A DNA stretch of 21,911 bases from Firmicutes bacterium CAG:345 (GCA_000433315.1 FR893368.1:5776-27686); one strand, 5' to 3'. Shown: positions 1-9,174, numbered from the stretch's first letter. Translations and numbers: made by a program. Notes: generated from the letters alone by a model not told the origin.

Positions 1-61
1 TTTTAAAATTAATGTAGCGAAATATTTCCAATATAGATAGATAATTGGTATGATTAATATG

Positions 62-79
62 TATGTAAGAGGTTACATA
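62..79. promoter_or_regulatory. Inverted repeat upstream of the carbohydrate operon, operator-like
   Basis: TATGTAA and TTACATA form a perfect 7-bp inverted repeat around a 4-nt spacer. A TATAAA hexamer begins at 80 and could be a -10 element, although no good -35 is seen. The size and symmetry suit a dimeric repressor site, and the position, about 80 bp before the first gene of the operon, suits control by sugar. The regulator is not in the window. The other 159 bases before the first gene show no coding sequence. Confidence 0.35.
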
Positions 80-159
80 TATAAAATCACCTGTTTTTTT
101 GTTAAGAAACACTTATTCAATGGCTGGTTTGATTTTAAATAGATTGGATTGGTGTTTTT

Positions 160-990
160 ATGAAGATTAAGTATTTAGGTACCGGAGCCTATGAAGGTAT
201 TCCCGCACTATTTTGTACGTGCCCAATATGCTTAAAAGCTATGGAAAAAGGTGGAAGAAATATTCGTACACGCTCACAAACTTTGATCGATGATAAAATT
301 CTCATCGATTTCAATGCTGATACTTATTCTCATTTTATTACTCATAAAATTGATTTTACCAAGGTCAAATGGTGCTTTATCACCCATTCTCATTATGATC
401 ATCTTGATGTTGGCGATATTCAAATTATGAGACCGGATTATTCTTATCATCCTGATTATGAATTTACTTTCTACAGCGGAGATAAAGGATGCCGGATGAT
501 AAGAGAGAAAATAGAACCGGATTTTATGAAAGATGTAGCTAGATGCAAATTGCTCAGGGCATTCAATCAAGAGTTTATCCCTGGATATCGCATTACGCCG
601 CTTCCGGCTAATCATGATCAAAATGCTTCGCCTTTTATCTTTTTGATTGAAGAATTAAAGACAAAAAAACATATGTTATATGCTCATGATTCTGGGTTCT
701 TTTTTGAAGATGTCTTCGATTATCTCTATCATAATGTCAAGCATTTGGATTTGGTGAGCTTAGATTGCACTGGAGCAATAAAACTAGGATGGAAAGATCA
801 TCATATGTCGATCGATGTCGATAAGGAAGTTATAGAACGATTTAAAAAAGATGGTATTGTCGATGATAAAACAAAGATAGTTTTAAATCATTTCTCCCAT
901 AATGGAGGAGCAAATTACGACGACCTTGTAAAATTAGAAAAAGAATTGGGTGTAATTATAAGTTACGATGGTTTGGAGGTTGAATTCTAA
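160..990 (+). CDS. Metallo-beta-lactamase-fold hydrolase, PhnP-like
   Basis: This 276-residue cytoplasmic protein has the metallo-beta-lactamase signature HSHYDH, giving the metal ligands H76, H78, D80 and H81. Later likely ligands are in NHD (about 152), AHDSG (about 176) and NHFSH (about 244). The start GTGAYEGIP followed by CTCPIC (C19, C21, C24) resembles the PhnP group, where a Cys cluster binds a structural zinc and the enzyme opens cyclic phosphodiesters. No phosphonate gene is nearby, so the true substrate is unknown. The stop codon overlaps the ATG of the glycosidase gene by one base, so the two are translationally coupled and probably share a pathway. The ribosome binding site is weak (GGATTGGTG). 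Family fold is firm and function is not. Confidence 0.85.
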   Translation: MKIKYLGTGAYEGIPALFCTCPICLKAMEKGGRNIRTRSQTLIDDKILIDFNADTYSHFITHKIDFTKVKWCFITHSHYDHLDVGDIQIMRPDYSYHPDYEFTFYSGDKGCRMIREKIEPDFMKDVARCKLLRAFNQEFIPGYRITPLPANHDQNASPFIFLIEELKTKKHMLYAHDSGFFFEDVFDYLYHNVKHLDLVSLDCTGAIKLGWKDHHMSIDVDKEVIERFKKDGIVDDKTKIVLNHFSHNGGANYDDLVKLEKELGVIISYDGLEVEF

Positions 991-3530
991 TGAAAAGCTT
1001 AATTTTGAATGAAAATATAAGAATACAAAAATTAGATGAATGCATTTTAAGAATAGAATATTCAAAATATGGAGAATTCTGCGATGAAAATACATTTTTA
1101 GTTGCTGGAAAAAGTTCATTTACTGAAGAATATAATTTAAATTATAAAGAAGATGAATATAATTATTTATTAGATTTTAAAGATTATGAAATCCGCGTTG
1201 ATAAAAATTTAAAACAACTTACAGGAATAGCAGTTTATAAAAACAATAAATTAGTCTATAAATATAAGAAAATTGCTAATAGTGGTGAACTTCCATCAAT
1301 TGAAAAAACACCGCTTATTTTCCCATTGATCGATAAACCTCAGATCATTGTTCCTGAATGTGGATATTCTTATTTAAATAAAAAGAACAATGGTTTTAAA
1401 GTCAATAAAAATGCCAATGACCTTTATCTGTTTTTTGTCGAAGGTGATTATAAATTGCTGAGAAAAGAATATGTAAAACTTACTGGTCGCCCTGATATGG
1501 TCCGTTTAAAAACCTTAGGAAGCTGGAACTCTAAATATTATCCGTATAGACAAGATGAAGCTGAACAAGTAATTAGAGATTATGAAAATCACAATATACC
1601 TTTGGACAATATTGTCATCGATACTGATTGGCGCAAAGCGAGCGATAGGGGAATAGGATATGATATCGATGAGAATCTTTTCCCAGATATGAAAGGCTTT
1701 TTCAATTTTGCTCATGATAACAAAGTTGAAGTAATGTTAAACGATCATCCTGAACCTCAAGATGGTGCTAAAAATTGCTGCAGTCCTAATGAAGTTAAAT
1801 TCCGTGAAGAGAAATTAACTGGTCTTTTAGAAATGGGCTTAGATTACTGGTGGTATGATCGAAACTGGCATACTAAATTGATTTCTTTAGATGGAGTTAT
1901 TAATCCTGAAACCTGGGGACAATATCTTTTCCATGATATCACCCGTCATTATTATGAAAAAAATAAAAAGGAAAAATATCCACTCCGGGCATTAGCGATG
2001 AGCAATATCGACAATGTATCCAATGGTTATTATTATCATATTACCAATTCTGCCTCACATCGCTATCCATTCCAATGGACAGGAGATATCACTTCATATA
2101 GTTCTTCCCTGATGGAAAATATCTATGATATCTGCCGTGCTAACTTAAATGAAATAATTTATGCTAACCCTGATTGCGGTGGTCATATCGGCAATCCTGA
2201 TAAGGAATTATTTTTAAAATGGATGCAAGTAGGATCGCTTTTACCAGTATTAAGACCACATTGTTCAAATATGGTCATAAGATATAGAGAACCATGGAAT
2301 TACGATGAAGAAACAGAAGATATCTGCCGCAACTATTTTTCTTTGCGTTATCGCCTTTTGGAAAAAATCTATAAAGATGCTCATAAATCCTATGAAGATG
2401 GTTCACCACTTGTTAAATCCTTATCATGGGATTATCCAAAAGATAAAAATTGCACTAAATATTTCGGCGAATATTTCTTCGCAGATATTCTTGTTGGTTA
2501 TTTAGATTATGCCTCAGCAAATTTCTGCCAAAAATCCTTGCTCAGCGGAAAAGATTATGTTGGAAAAATTAAATGCCGCTATTATTTAGGAACAAATTTA
2601 GAAGGCGAACCAATATTAGAAAAAGAATATAAAAAAATCGATTTTGAACTAGTCAATGTTCCACCAGAAAAAGAAGTTCCAACCTATAACTTCTCAGCGA
2701 TTTTTGAAGGTAAAATCAACCTCACTAAAAAGGTCAGTCTCTTGGTGGAAAACGATGATGGCGTTCGAGTTTATATCGACAATAAATTAGTTTTTGACGA
2801 TTGGAATAACCATGGGGCAATAATTATGCCTATCGGTGAATTTGAAAAAGGAATTCATGATCTGAAGATCGAATATTATCAAGCTGGAGGAGAAGCTTTT
2901 CTCAAATTATTCAAATCAACTTATGATTATTCAAAACAAAATAAGATGTATTTTCCAGAAGGTGAATGGCTTAATCCATTTAATGGAAAAATCATTCAAG
3001 GAAATAAAGCTATCCATGTTGTTGCTGGAATCGATGAATTGCCGATGTATTTAAAATTAGGTACTATATATTCACTTTTAAAAGAAGCGAATCATGTGGA
3101 AGATTTAGACTTTTCTAAGATGACTTTAGATTATTACCCTTCGATGACAAATTTCATCGAAGATGAAATCTATGAAGATGATGGTAAAACTACCGGTTAT
3201 CAATTCGGTGAATATAGAAAAAATAGATATAAGACCAGCTTCGATGAAAAAGAACAAGCCTTTGTTCTTGATCTATTTAAGGCGGAAGGAAAATATCAAC
3301 CATATTCAGAAAGAGAATATATATTGAAATTCCATCTTTTAAAAAGATATGAAGTAGAAAAAATAGTTTTAGATGGCCGAGAAATCACATATAGAAATTA
3401 TTCAAAAGACAATAAATTATTTGTCTTATCCTATGGTGATAAAGCTAGAGAAAGCAAGGTATCTTCCGCTCATTTCAAAGTTGATTTAAATGCTGATCAC
3501 CAAGTGAAAATTTACATTAAGAAACATTAA
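990..3530 (+). CDS. Glycoside hydrolase family 31 alpha-glycosidase with PA14-like domain
   Basis: This 846-residue enzyme hydrolyses alpha-glycosidic bonds by retention. An N-terminal beta domain precedes the (beta/alpha)8 barrel. The barrel holds DYWWYDRNW, with the likely nucleophile D290, and FQWTGD, with the likely acid/base D366. CGGHIGN and PVLRPHCSN follow, also typical of GH31. Around residues 570-650 a segment with VENDDGVRVYIDNKLVFDDW looks like a PA14 carbohydrate-binding domain inserted before the C-terminal beta domains. The nucleophile motif reads YDRNW, not the WxDMNE of classical alpha-glucosidases, so a non-glucosidase specificity is likely. The neighbouring Leloir genes point to release of galactose, which is inference. 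There is no signal peptide. A good ribosome binding site, GGAGG, lies inside the end of the upstream gene. Confidence 0.92.
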   Translation: MKSLILNENIRIQKLDECILRIEYSKYGEFCDENTFLVAGKSSFTEEYNLNYKEDEYNYLLDFKDYEIRVDKNLKQLTGIAVYKNNKLVYKYKKIANSGELPSIEKTPLIFPLIDKPQIIVPECGYSYLNKKNNGFKVNKNANDLYLFFVEGDYKLLRKEYVKLTGRPDMVRLKTLGSWNSKYYPYRQDEAEQVIRDYENHNIPLDNIVIDTDWRKASDRGIGYDIDENLFPDMKGFFNFAHDNKVEVMLNDHPEPQDGAKNCCSPNEVKFREEKLTGLLEMGLDYWWYDRNWHTKLISLDGVINPETWGQYLFHDITRHYYEKNKKEKYPLRALAMSNIDNVSNGYYYHITNSASHRYPFQWTGDITSYSSSLMENIYDICRANLNEIIYANPDCGGHIGNPDKELFLKWMQVGSLLPVLRPHCSNMVIRYREPWNYDEETEDICRNYFSLRYRLLEKIYKDAHKSYEDGSPLVKSLSWDYPKDKNCTKYFGEYFFADILVGYLDYASANFCQKSLLSGKDYVGKIKCRYYLGTNLEGEPILEKEYKKIDFELVNVPPEKEVPTYNFSAIFEGKINLTKKVSLLVENDDGVRVYIDNKLVFDDWNNHGAIIMPIGEFEKGIHDLKIEYYQAGGEAFLKLFKSTYDYSKQNKMYFPEGEWLNPFNGKIIQGNKAIHVVAGIDELPMYLKLGTIYSLLKEANHVEDLDFSKMTLDYYPSMTNFIEDEIYEDDGKTTGYQFGEYRKNRYKTSFDEKEQAFVLDLFKAEGKYQPYSEREYILKFHLLKRYEVEKIVLDGREITYRNYSKDNKLFVLSYGDKARESKVSSAHFKVDLNADHQVKIYIKKH

Positions 3531-3562
3531 AAATTTGTAATTCATAATAAAAATAATGTGAA

Positions 3563-3601
3563 GATTACAAAGACTATATATAGTAAAATTATAGTGTAAT
3601 C
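3563..3601. promoter_or_regulatory. Nested inverted repeats before galK
   Basis: The 100-bp gap between the glycosidase and galK is the only large gap in the operon. It contains GATTACA (3563-3569) matched by TGTAATC (3595-3601), enclosing a perfect 12-bp palindrome ACTATATATAGT (3573-3584). This could be an operator or internal promoter for galKTM. TATAGT occurs at 3579 and 3590, but no convincing -35 is spaced correctly. There is no T-run, so it is not an intrinsic terminator. Confidence 0.35.
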
Positions 3602-3630
3602 TAAATAGTTAGATAGAAAGAGAAGGACAT

Positions 3631-4803
3631 ATGAATACTGATCAAAGAATAGAAGCGTTAAAAGAAAGATTTGTTCGAAAATTTAAAGAAGAAGCTACTG
3701 ATGTTTTTTCTTCCCCAGGTCGAATTGAACTTTTAGGAAACCATACCGACCACAATAATGGCAAAGTTTTGGTTTCTACAATCGATTTAAATATTTTAGC
3801 TGTCGCCAGCAAAAGAGATGATAATCGCGTAGTCTTTTATTCTAAAGGCTTCCCTAAGATGACAGTCACCTTATCGAGATTGAAATTACACGAAAATGAA
3901 TATGGTACATCTGTTGCCTTAATTCGCGGTGTCTTATTTAAGATGAAACAATTAGGCTATAAGATCGGTGGCTTTAATGTAGTTTCCGATTCTACTATTT
4001 TCAAAGGAGCCGGTGTTTCTTCTTCAGCAGCTTTTGAAATTTTAATTGGCAAAATTATTTCCTATTACTATAATGAAGATTCTATCGCTGCCTTCAAATT
4101 AGCACAAATTGGCCAGTTTGCTGAATCGGTATATTTTAATAAACCATGCGGTTTACTCGACCAATCGGGAATTGCTTTAGGTGGTATCAATTATATCGAC
4201 TTCAAATATCTTGTTGAACCAGTTATCAAAAATATTAAAGTAAAAATTCCTGGATATCAATTCTTACTTATCAATACTGGTGACGATCATTCTAAACTTA
4301 CACCATGCTATGCTGCAATCAAAGATGAAATGGCCATGGTTAGTCATTATTTTGGTCAAAAAGTTTTGCGCGAAGTCGATGAAGAAGAATTCTATAAGCA
4401 CATCGATGAAGTTGAAAAGAAAACTTCACATCGTGCAGTCCTCAGAGCTACTCATTACTTTGAAGAAAATAAACGCGTTGCCAGAGCTTATGAAGCTTTA
4501 ACAGTCAATGACTTTAAGACATTCTTTAAGATGATGGATGAAAGCGGCTTATCATCATATAACAATTTACAAAATTGCTATGTTGAAAGCGAAGAAGAAA
4601 AGCTTCCGCAAGCACTTAAATTTGTTAAGACCTTAAAAGGTGAAATTTATTCCCGCGTCCACGGCGGTGGTTTTGCTGGAACTATGCTTGTTGTTATCGC
4701 TGATAAAGACTTTGAAGAAAATTATAATATCTTAGTTGAAAAATATGGTAAGAATAACGTCATGCGCGTTGCACTTACTGAAAATGGAACCTGCCATCTT
4801 TAA
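3631..4803 (+). CDS. galK: Galactokinase
   Basis: The enzyme phosphorylates alpha-D-galactose at C1 with ATP, the first committed step of the Leloir pathway. It is a GHMP kinase of 390 residues, normal for the family. The galactokinase signature GNHTDHNNG is at 36-44, where most homologues have GEHTDYNxG. The ATP-binding motif GAGVSSSAA is at 126-134. GLLDQSG supplies the likely catalytic Asp, and HGGGFAGT is the third GHMP motif near residue 345. The start is fixed by the ribosome binding site AGAAGGA seven bases upstream. Twelve bases separate it from galT, so they are cotranscribed. The protein is cytoplasmic. Galactose from the upstream glycosidase is the likely substrate. Confidence 0.95.
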   Translation: MNTDQRIEALKERFVRKFKEEATDVFSSPGRIELLGNHTDHNNGKVLVSTIDLNILAVASKRDDNRVVFYSKGFPKMTVTLSRLKLHENEYGTSVALIRGVLFKMKQLGYKIGGFNVVSDSTIFKGAGVSSSAAFEILIGKIISYYYNEDSIAAFKLAQIGQFAESVYFNKPCGLLDQSGIALGGINYIDFKYLVEPVIKNIKVKIPGYQFLLINTGDDHSKLTPCYAAIKDEMAMVSHYFGQKVLREVDEEEFYKHIDEVEKKTSHRAVLRATHYFEENKRVARAYEALTVNDFKTFFKMMDESGLSSYNNLQNCYVESEEEKLPQALKFVKTLKGEIYSRVHGGGFAGTMLVVIADKDFEENYNILVEKYGKNNVMRVALTENGTCHL

Positions 4804-4815
4804 TGAGGAAAAAAT

Positions 4816-6339
4816 ATGGATAAAGCCAAACTTATTGAAGAATTAATTTGCTATGCTACAAAAAATCTCTCATTGAAAGAACTTGATTCCTATTATGTTC
4901 GCAATGTCTTAATGAGAAAATTTAAAGTCGATAAAACCTATGATGGAGAAATAGATAAAAAAGCTATTGAAGAACTTTCTTTACCAGATAGTTTAATTGA
5001 AAAAATTAAAGAATTAGCTAAAGAAGAACATTTAGTCGACGAAGGTGATGAAGATTTATTCGCCTGTGAAATCATGGGAGACCTTTCTTTGCTTCCCCAA
5101 AATTTTGTGGATGAATTCCATAAAATTGCGGAAGAAAAAGATAAACAAGCCGCACTTGATTGGGCCTATGATTATGAAATAAAAAATAATTATATCGCCA
5201 AAAGCGCTATCGATAAAAATATAGTATGGTCTTGCCAAGATGGAAAAAGACATGTAGAAATTTCTATCAATTTGTCTAAGCCTGAAAAGACCAATAAAGA
5301 TATTGCTAAAGCAAAAGCTGCTCCAGCTACTGGTTATCCAAAATGTGCATTATGCATTGAAAATCTTGGATTCAAAGGTGGAAACGGAAAGCCTCCAAGA
5401 GAAAATATTCGTATAGTACCTCTTACTTTATGTGGCAATCCATGGTTTTTACAATATTCGCCATATGGCTATTATTATCAACATGCTATAGTTATCAATA
5501 CTAAGCATTCACCGATGTTTATCAGCCGTCAAACCTTTGCTAATCTTTTATCATTCCTCGATGTTTTCCCAACATATTTTGTTGGCTCCAATGCTGATTT
5601 ACCAATTGTCGGAGGATCTATTTTAGCCCATGAGCATTATCAAGGTGGAAGACATCGCCTTCCAGTTTATGATAGTGCTGACTTATTTGAAATTGAACAT
5701 AAAAATTTCCAAGATTTAAAGATAACATATTTGGATTGGTATAATTCAGTTATTAAAATTTCCGGCAAAAATAAAGAAGAGATTGTTGAAGTTGCTGATA
5801 AAATATTTGAAGCTTGGAAAAATTATGATGATCAAGAAGTTAAAATCATCCATAAGACAACCGAGCAACATTCGACAGTTACTCCGATTGCCATTTATGA
5901 AAATGGACTTTATAATCTCTATTTAATCTTGAGAAATAATAGAACAGATGAAGAAAATCCGGAAGGTATTTTCCATGCTCATAAAGAATATCATAACATC
6001 AAGCAAGAGAGCATCGGTTTGATTGAAGCCATGGGCTTATTCATTCTTCCAGCCCGTCTTAAAAGACAATTCAATAATATCAAGAATATTTTATCCAATG
6101 ATAAATATGATATTGAAAATATGTATGCAACTTCTGAAGATATGAAAGTTCATAAAGATATGATTGAAAAATTAATTTTGTCTTATGGAAGAAGAAATAC
6201 ACTAGAAGAAGCTGAAAAACATATCACTGAATATGTCAATAACACTTGCATCAATATTTTGAAAAATACCGCTGTTTTCAAAGAAGATGAACAAGGTCAA
6301 AAAGCTTTGAAGAAATTCTTAACCAGCATTAATTTATAA
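4816..6339 (+). CDS. galT: Galactose-1-phosphate uridylyltransferase, Firmicutes type
   Basis: The enzyme exchanges UMP between UDP-glucose and galactose 1-phosphate, giving UDP-galactose and glucose 1-phosphate. At 507 residues it belongs to the long Firmicutes-type class, not the approximately 350-residue E. coli type. The motif HEHYQGGRH at 272-280 is characteristic of this class and holds the active-site His region. CALCIENLGFKGGNGKPPREN earlier in the protein is also typical. The ribosome binding site is GAGGAAA, seven bases before the ATG. It lies between galK and galM in one transcription unit. UDP-galactose 4-epimerase, needed to close the cycle, is not in this window. Confidence 0.95.
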   Translation: MDKAKLIEELICYATKNLSLKELDSYYVRNVLMRKFKVDKTYDGEIDKKAIEELSLPDSLIEKIKELAKEEHLVDEGDEDLFACEIMGDLSLLPQNFVDEFHKIAEEKDKQAALDWAYDYEIKNNYIAKSAIDKNIVWSCQDGKRHVEISINLSKPEKTNKDIAKAKAAPATGYPKCALCIENLGFKGGNGKPPRENIRIVPLTLCGNPWFLQYSPYGYYYQHAIVINTKHSPMFISRQTFANLLSFLDVFPTYFVGSNADLPIVGGSILAHEHYQGGRHRLPVYDSADLFEIEHKNFQDLKITYLDWYNSVIKISGKNKEEIVEVADKIFEAWKNYDDQEVKIIHKTTEQHSTVTPIAIYENGLYNLYLILRNNRTDEENPEGIFHAHKEYHNIKQESIGLIEAMGLFILPARLKRQFNNIKNILSNDKYDIENMYATSEDMKVHKDMIEKLILSYGRRNTLEEAEKHITEYVNNTCINILKNTAVFKEDEQGQKALKKFLTSINL

Positions 6340-6356
6340 AATAGAAAGAGAAAATT

Positions 6357-7313
6357 ATGATTACTAAAACATTTTTTGATAAATATAAGAGCGAAGATAT
6401 CCATTTATTTACTTTAAAAGGAGATAATATTGAAGTTGGTATCATTGAATATGGTGCTACTATCAATTTCATAAAATTTGATGGAATCGATGTCGAATTA
6501 ACTTATAAAGATTGCCAAGATTATATTGATAATGCATCATATTGCGGTGGTACTATTGGAAGAGTTGGCAACCGTATCGCTGAAGGTGTCTTTACTCTCA
6601 ACGGAAAAGAATATCACGTTGCAGTAAATAATGGTAAAAACCATCTTCATGGTGGAATTGAAGGCTTTGACAAAAAAATCTTCAAGAGCGAAGTACAAGA
6701 AGATAAATTAGTTATGACATATTTAAGCAAAGATATGGAAGAAGGTTATCCTGGTAATTTGTCTTTAAAAGTAACTTATAGTGTTAAAGGAAATACATTA
6801 TTTGTCGATTATGAAGCTACTTCTGATCAAGATACTTTATGGTCCCCAACAAATCATGCTTACTTTAATTTAGATGGACAGGAAAAAGGTTATTGTCACA
6901 ATAATCTTTTGATGATCAATGCGGATTATTATAATCCAGTTGATGCTAACTTGATTCCTGATGAGAAAAAAAGTGTTGAAGGAACAATATTTGATTTCCG
7001 TAAACTCAAAAAGATTGCCACCGATATCGATAACGAAGAATTAAAACCATTTGCTGGGTATGATCATAACTTCATCTGCAACGATTCTTTAATCTGTGAA
7101 GCCAGAAGTACTTTGACAAATATCGGTATGAAGATTTATTCAAATTTACCTGGAGCCCAGTTTTATTCTGGTGGTCCAGCTAAAAGAGGCTTTGCCATCG
7201 AACCTCAACTTGTTCCAAATGCAATAAATAATAATAAATATACAAAACCAATCTTACATAAAGATGAAGTTAAGAAAGAGTATATTGAATATTCTTTTTT
7301 CAAGGTAAACTAA
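6357..7313 (+). CDS. galM: Aldose 1-epimerase (galactose mutarotase)
   Basis: The enzyme interconverts beta- and alpha-galactose so that galactokinase receives the alpha anomer. The protein has 318 residues, a little short of the usual 340. Visible family motifs are GRVGNRIA (68-75), NHLHGG with H96 and H98, SPTNHAYFNL with the likely catalytic H167, and AIEPQLVPNA near the C-terminus with the likely catalytic Glu. The ribosome binding site is AGAAAGAGAAA. Only one base separates its stop from the next ATG, so it is coupled to the SGNH hydrolase gene. There is no signal peptide. Confidence 0.93.
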   Translation: MITKTFFDKYKSEDIHLFTLKGDNIEVGIIEYGATINFIKFDGIDVELTYKDCQDYIDNASYCGGTIGRVGNRIAEGVFTLNGKEYHVAVNNGKNHLHGGIEGFDKKIFKSEVQEDKLVMTYLSKDMEEGYPGNLSLKVTYSVKGNTLFVDYEATSDQDTLWSPTNHAYFNLDGQEKGYCHNNLLMINADYYNPVDANLIPDEKKSVEGTIFDFRKLKKIATDIDNEELKPFAGYDHNFICNDSLICEARSTLTNIGMKIYSNLPGAQFYSGGPAKRGFAIEPQLVPNAINNNKYTKPILHKDEVKKEYIEYSFFKVN

Positions 7314-7314
7314 A

Positions 7315-8319
7315 ATGATATTTGATGCCTTTTTTACAAAATCCGCTGGTTGTTGGGTCTATAATCCGGAAGAAGAGAAATTTATCAAAGGTAAAAAATC
7401 CCATGGATATGGAATTATAAAATATCCAGAAGGATCTATTTACTATGGTGATATCTATTACGACGGAGAAAATTTCAATAAATTAGGAAAAGGATTTCAA
7501 GACTTTTCCTATTCTGGAATTAGATATGATCTAAGAAAATTTTCCATTCAAAGATATTTATATTCTGGAGAATATGATTACCGCAAGACCGATTGGATTT
7601 ATGGGAAAGGCATTTTATATTATCTCGATGATGAAAATAAACCATTAGCCCATGTTCCAGGAATTTATAGTGGACTTGAGAAAATCGATGAAGCTGAAGT
7701 GGATGAAGAAGTTATTGAGGAATTTAAAAATACTCCAACCACTTTGCCAGCTCTGTCATTTGCAAGTTATATAGGAGAGCATATTAATCCGAAGTATATG
7801 CTTATCGGTGATTCATATTTCGATTTGTTTGATAATATCGATTTTGCAGGTGATTATAAATTAGAAAATTTGCATAAAGATATTTTGAATTTAGGAGTTT
7901 GCGGATATACATATCCTGAATTTATACCACTTTTAGATTCGATGAAAAAAGTTCAATCGGTTCAGCAAATTTATGTAAATTTAGGATTTAATGATCTCCA
8001 TAAAAGCCGTACTAAAGACGAAGTATTTAAAGATGCTAAAGTTGTTTTAAAATTTTTGAAAGACACTTTCAAAGATGCAAAAATCGGTGTTTTAAGTGTT
8101 GTTTCTAGTCCGATTTTTAAAAACTTCTTAGAAGAAGAAACTTCTTATAATAAGCTTATAGAAGAATATTGCCAAAAGCAGAATTTTGAATTTATCGATA
8201 TGAGAGAAAAAATGGAAGAAATCGATAAAGAAAAAGGTGCTTTCCACATGGATAATATTCATCCAAATAGCAATGGCTATAAATACTATGCTAAAAGATT
8301 ATTTGGCTATGAGAATTAA
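7315..8319 (+). CDS. MORN-repeat protein with C-terminal SGNH/GDSL hydrolase domain
   Basis: The 334-residue protein has two parts. Residues 30-105 contain two or three MORN-like segments, for example GYGIIKYPEGSIYYGD and YGKGILYYLD. From about 155 there is an SGNH hydrolase, with block I GDS at 165-167 (nucleophile S167), block III-like GFND at 224-227, and the block V pattern DNIHPN near the C-terminus supplying Asp and His. SGNH enzymes cleave esters, often O-acetyl groups of carbohydrates. Next to the Leloir genes and a second esterase, removal of acyl groups from a galactose-containing glycan is a reasonable inference. No signal peptide is seen. MORN repeats on a bacterial SGNH enzyme are uncommon, and their role here is unknown. 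Confidence 0.85.
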   Translation: MIFDAFFTKSAGCWVYNPEEEKFIKGKKSHGYGIIKYPEGSIYYGDIYYDGENFNKLGKGFQDFSYSGIRYDLRKFSIQRYLYSGEYDYRKTDWIYGKGILYYLDDENKPLAHVPGIYSGLEKIDEAEVDEEVIEEFKNTPTTLPALSFASYIGEHINPKYMLIGDSYFDLFDNIDFAGDYKLENLHKDILNLGVCGYTYPEFIPLLDSMKKVQSVQQIYVNLGFNDLHKSRTKDEVFKDAKVVLKFLKDTFKDAKIGVLSVVSSPIFKNFLEEETSYNKLIEEYCQKQNFEFIDMREKMEEIDKEKGAFHMDNIHPNSNGYKYYAKRLFGYEN

Positions 8320-8321
8320 AT

Positions 8322-9122
8322 ATGAAATATCAAGAAATATATTTAAAAGATATCAATAATGCTATTAAAACAGAAGCTAAGTTATGCTGTTATATCCCTG
8401 ATAATTTTCAAGAATATTGCCAAAACAGAAAAAGAAGAGCAATGTTAATTATTCCCGGTGGTGCATATACTTTTGTCTCTGAAAGAGAAGCAGAACCAAT
8501 CGCCTTAAGACTTATCGGAGAAGATATTGCATCATTTGTTTTAAAATATACTGTCGGTCCTTATAAAGATGAGAAAGTTCCACTTTTAGAAGCGTATACA
8601 GCAATTTTATATATAAGACAAAATGCTGAAATTTTCCATCTTGATGAAAATAAAATCGGTGCTATTGGGTTTTCAGCTGGTGGTCATTTTGCTTCTTGTT
8701 TGCCTTTATATTCTGAAGAATATCTGGAAATATTAGGATGCAATAAAGAAGACTTAAAAATTGATATAGCAGTTCTTTCTTATCCGGTTATTTCGATGAA
8801 AAAAGAACTTACACATCTAGAGACAAGATATAATAGAACACTCGAAGATGAAAAACTTGTTAGAAAATATTCTATAGAAAATTATATAAACGAAGATTAT
8901 CCACCGACATTTATCTGGTGTACAGCTGAGGATAAATTAGTTCCACCTCTAAATTCTTTGATATTAGCGCAGAAGCTGCTTGAAAATAAAGTTGAAGTAG
9001 AATTGCATATGTATCCTCATGGTGTCCACGGATTAGCCTTAGCTAATGAAATTACAAATGTTGTGGAAAAAGATGTTCAAAATTGGATAATTGATGCGAT
9101 AAGATTTATCAAAAACCATTAA
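8322..9122 (+). CDS. Alpha/beta-hydrolase esterase, acetyl-xylan-esterase/BD-FAE-like
   Basis: This 266-residue cytoplasmic enzyme has the alpha/beta-hydrolase plan. The oxyanion-hole segment IIPGGAY is at 43-49. The nucleophile elbow GFSAGG is at 116-121, with S118. D204 lies in TAEDKLVPP and H236 in HGVHG, completing the triad. The order and spacing match the BD-FAE/acetyl esterase group that removes acetyl or related esters from sugars. It is the last gene of the operon, two bases after the SGNH gene, and its stop codon lies in the stem of the terminator. Two different esterases in one galactose operon suggest an acetylated substrate. Confidence 0.88.
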   Translation: MKYQEIYLKDINNAIKTEAKLCCYIPDNFQEYCQNRKRRAMLIIPGGAYTFVSEREAEPIALRLIGEDIASFVLKYTVGPYKDEKVPLLEAYTAILYIRQNAEIFHLDENKIGAIGFSAGGHFASCLPLYSEEYLEILGCNKEDLKIDIAVLSYPVISMKKELTHLETRYNRTLEDEKLVRKYSIENYINEDYPPTFIWCTAEDKLVPPLNSLILAQKLLENKVEVELHMYPHGVHGLALANEITNVVEKDVQNWIIDAIRFIKNH

Positions 9123-9143
9123 AGTTGGGAAACCAACTTTTTT
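9121..9143 (+). terminator. Intrinsic terminator of the carbohydrate operon
   Basis: AAAGTTGG, loop GAAA, CCAACTTT, then further T residues form an 8-bp stem and a T-tract. The first two bases overlap the stop codon of the esterase gene. Confidence 0.9.
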
Positions 9144-9147
9144 AAAT

Positions 9148-9174
9148 GAATAAATTTCATAAAAATACATATAA
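9148..9174 (+). promoter_or_regulatory. Possible sigma-F/sigma-G promoter of dacF
   Basis: GAATA (9148-9152), 15 bases, then CATATAA (9168-9174) resembles forespore promoters (-35 GnATR, -10 CAtnnTA, spacing 15), with one mismatch at -10. In B. subtilis dacF is expressed in the forespore. The leader would be only about 12 bases, which weakens the call. Confidence 0.3.
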
